Made by a program: the position numbers and the translations under genes. The notes beneath the pieces are model-generated. The model was given only the letters and a program-made list of their open reading frames with translations, was not told where the DNA came from and searched no databases. DNA of 11,618 nucleotides from Pedococcus sp. (GTDB lineage: Bacteria > Actinomycetota > Actinomycetes > Actinomycetales > Dermatophilaceae): the NCBI GenBank assembly GCA_025936615.1, contig JAICSZ010000027.1:1-11618 (forward strand), written 5' to 3'. Below are positions 11,133 to 11,618 of this stretch, in pieces. The stretch's first letter is position 1; each line of letters begins with the position of its first letter.

Positions 11133-11618
11133 TCAGCGGGTGCGGGTCACCTTGGACAGCCCGCGCGGCGCGTCCGGGTCGTGGTGCCGGGCGACGGCCA
11201 TCGTGTGTGCCAGCCGTTGCAGTGGGATGATCTCGAGCAGTGGGCTGAGCTCCTCGGCGACGTGCGGCACCGGGACCACGATGCCGGCCGTCCCGTGTGC
11301 CGGGTCTCCCACGAGGGTGACGTCGGCACCCCGCTCGGCCAGCCTGGCCAGGACCGGCTCCATGGCCGTGCCGGCCACGCCGTGCGGGGTGACCGCCACG
11401 ACCGGGCGGTCCTCGTCGATCATCGCCAAGGGGCCGTGGAGCAGGTCCGCGCCGGAGAAGGCGTGTGCCCCCAGGTAGGACGTCTCCATGAGCTTGAGGG
11501 CCGCCTCACGTGCGGTGGGGTAGGCGTACCCCCGGCCGGTCACGACGACCTTGTCGACGAACCGGAACCGGTCGGCGACCTCCTCCACGGCGGGCTCGTC
11601 AACGACCTGCCTGGCCAG
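11133..11618 (-). CDS. SIS-domain sugar-phosphate enzyme, C-terminal part (cut by right edge)
   Basis: The frame is open to the right edge; 161 C-terminal residues are visible. They form a second SIS (sugar isomerase) domain like that of GlmS and of the SIS-type glucosamine-6-phosphate deaminases. Recognisable parts are VVVTGRGYAYPTAREAALKL, then ETSYLGAHAFSGADLLHGPL with the conserved HGP loop, then AMIDEDRPVVAVTP. The last residues, DPDAPRGLSKVTRTR, resemble the ends of SIS deaminase-like proteins more than the usual C-terminus of GlmS (a variant of DQPRNLAKSVTVE), so I favour an amino-sugar phosphate deaminase/isomerase over the synthase. The N-terminal half, which would show whether a glutaminase domain is present, is outside the window. 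It converges on folE with 16 bases between stops and no clear terminator. Confidence 0.85.
   Translation of the reverse strand: MARQVVDEPAVEEVADRFRFVDKVVVTGRGYAYPTAREAALKLMETSYLGAHAFSGADLLHGPLAMIDEDRPVVAVTPHGVAGTAMEPVLARLAERGADVTLVGDPAHGTAGIVVPVPHVAEELSPLLEIIPLQRLAHTMAVARHHDPDAPRGLSKVTRTR

Overview
This window is about 11.6 kb of very GC-rich DNA. Its coding frames have strongly G/C-biased third codon positions and several GTG starts. The gene content (single-chain biotin carboxylase, cox-type maturation genes, GTP cyclohydrolase I, SIS-domain protein) fits a high-GC actinobacterium. A member of the Micrococcales such as an Intrasporangiaceae relative is my best guess, but that placement is inference.

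Positions 1-8718 look like one minus-strand transcription unit, read from right to left. It starts with a 1841-residue single-chain acyl-CoA carboxylase (8718 to 3193) in the eukaryotic-type order: biotin carboxylase, biotin carrier, central region, carboxyltransferase. After 54 bases come a 101-residue protein of unknown function (3138 to 2833), a MocA-like nucleotidyltransferase (2832 to 2263), a CoxD/MoxR-type AAA+ ATPase (2252 to 1359), a CoxE-type VWA protein (1362 to 253), and the N-terminal part of an XdhC/CoxI protein (260 to the left edge). The last five are packed with overlaps or gaps of 0-10 bases. They form a maturation set for a molybdenum hydroxylase of the CO dehydrogenase/xanthine dehydrogenase family; its catalytic subunits are not in the window and may lie beyond the left edge.

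Positions 8719-8989 are a divergent intergenic region. It holds a short perfect palindrome (a candidate operator for the carboxylase unit) and a small hairpin that places the ribosome binding site of the rightward gene in its loop. The rightward gene (8990-10150) encodes a papain-fold cysteine protease resembling the AvrRpt2/C70 group, with no signal peptide and an unrecognised C-terminal domain. Converging on it is an unlisted small gene of 55 codons (10334 to 10167).

Positions 10456-11116 carry folE (GTP cyclohydrolase I) behind a well-formed promoter overlapped by a perfect 8-bp inverted repeat. folE converges, 16 bases apart, on the C-terminal part of a SIS-domain sugar-phosphate enzyme (11618 to 11133) cut by the right edge.

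The word CACGCGGCATAC and its core GGCATAC recur through the window, in genes and between them, more often than its base composition predicts. I see no tRNA, rRNA, CRISPR array, insertion sequence or obvious prophage.
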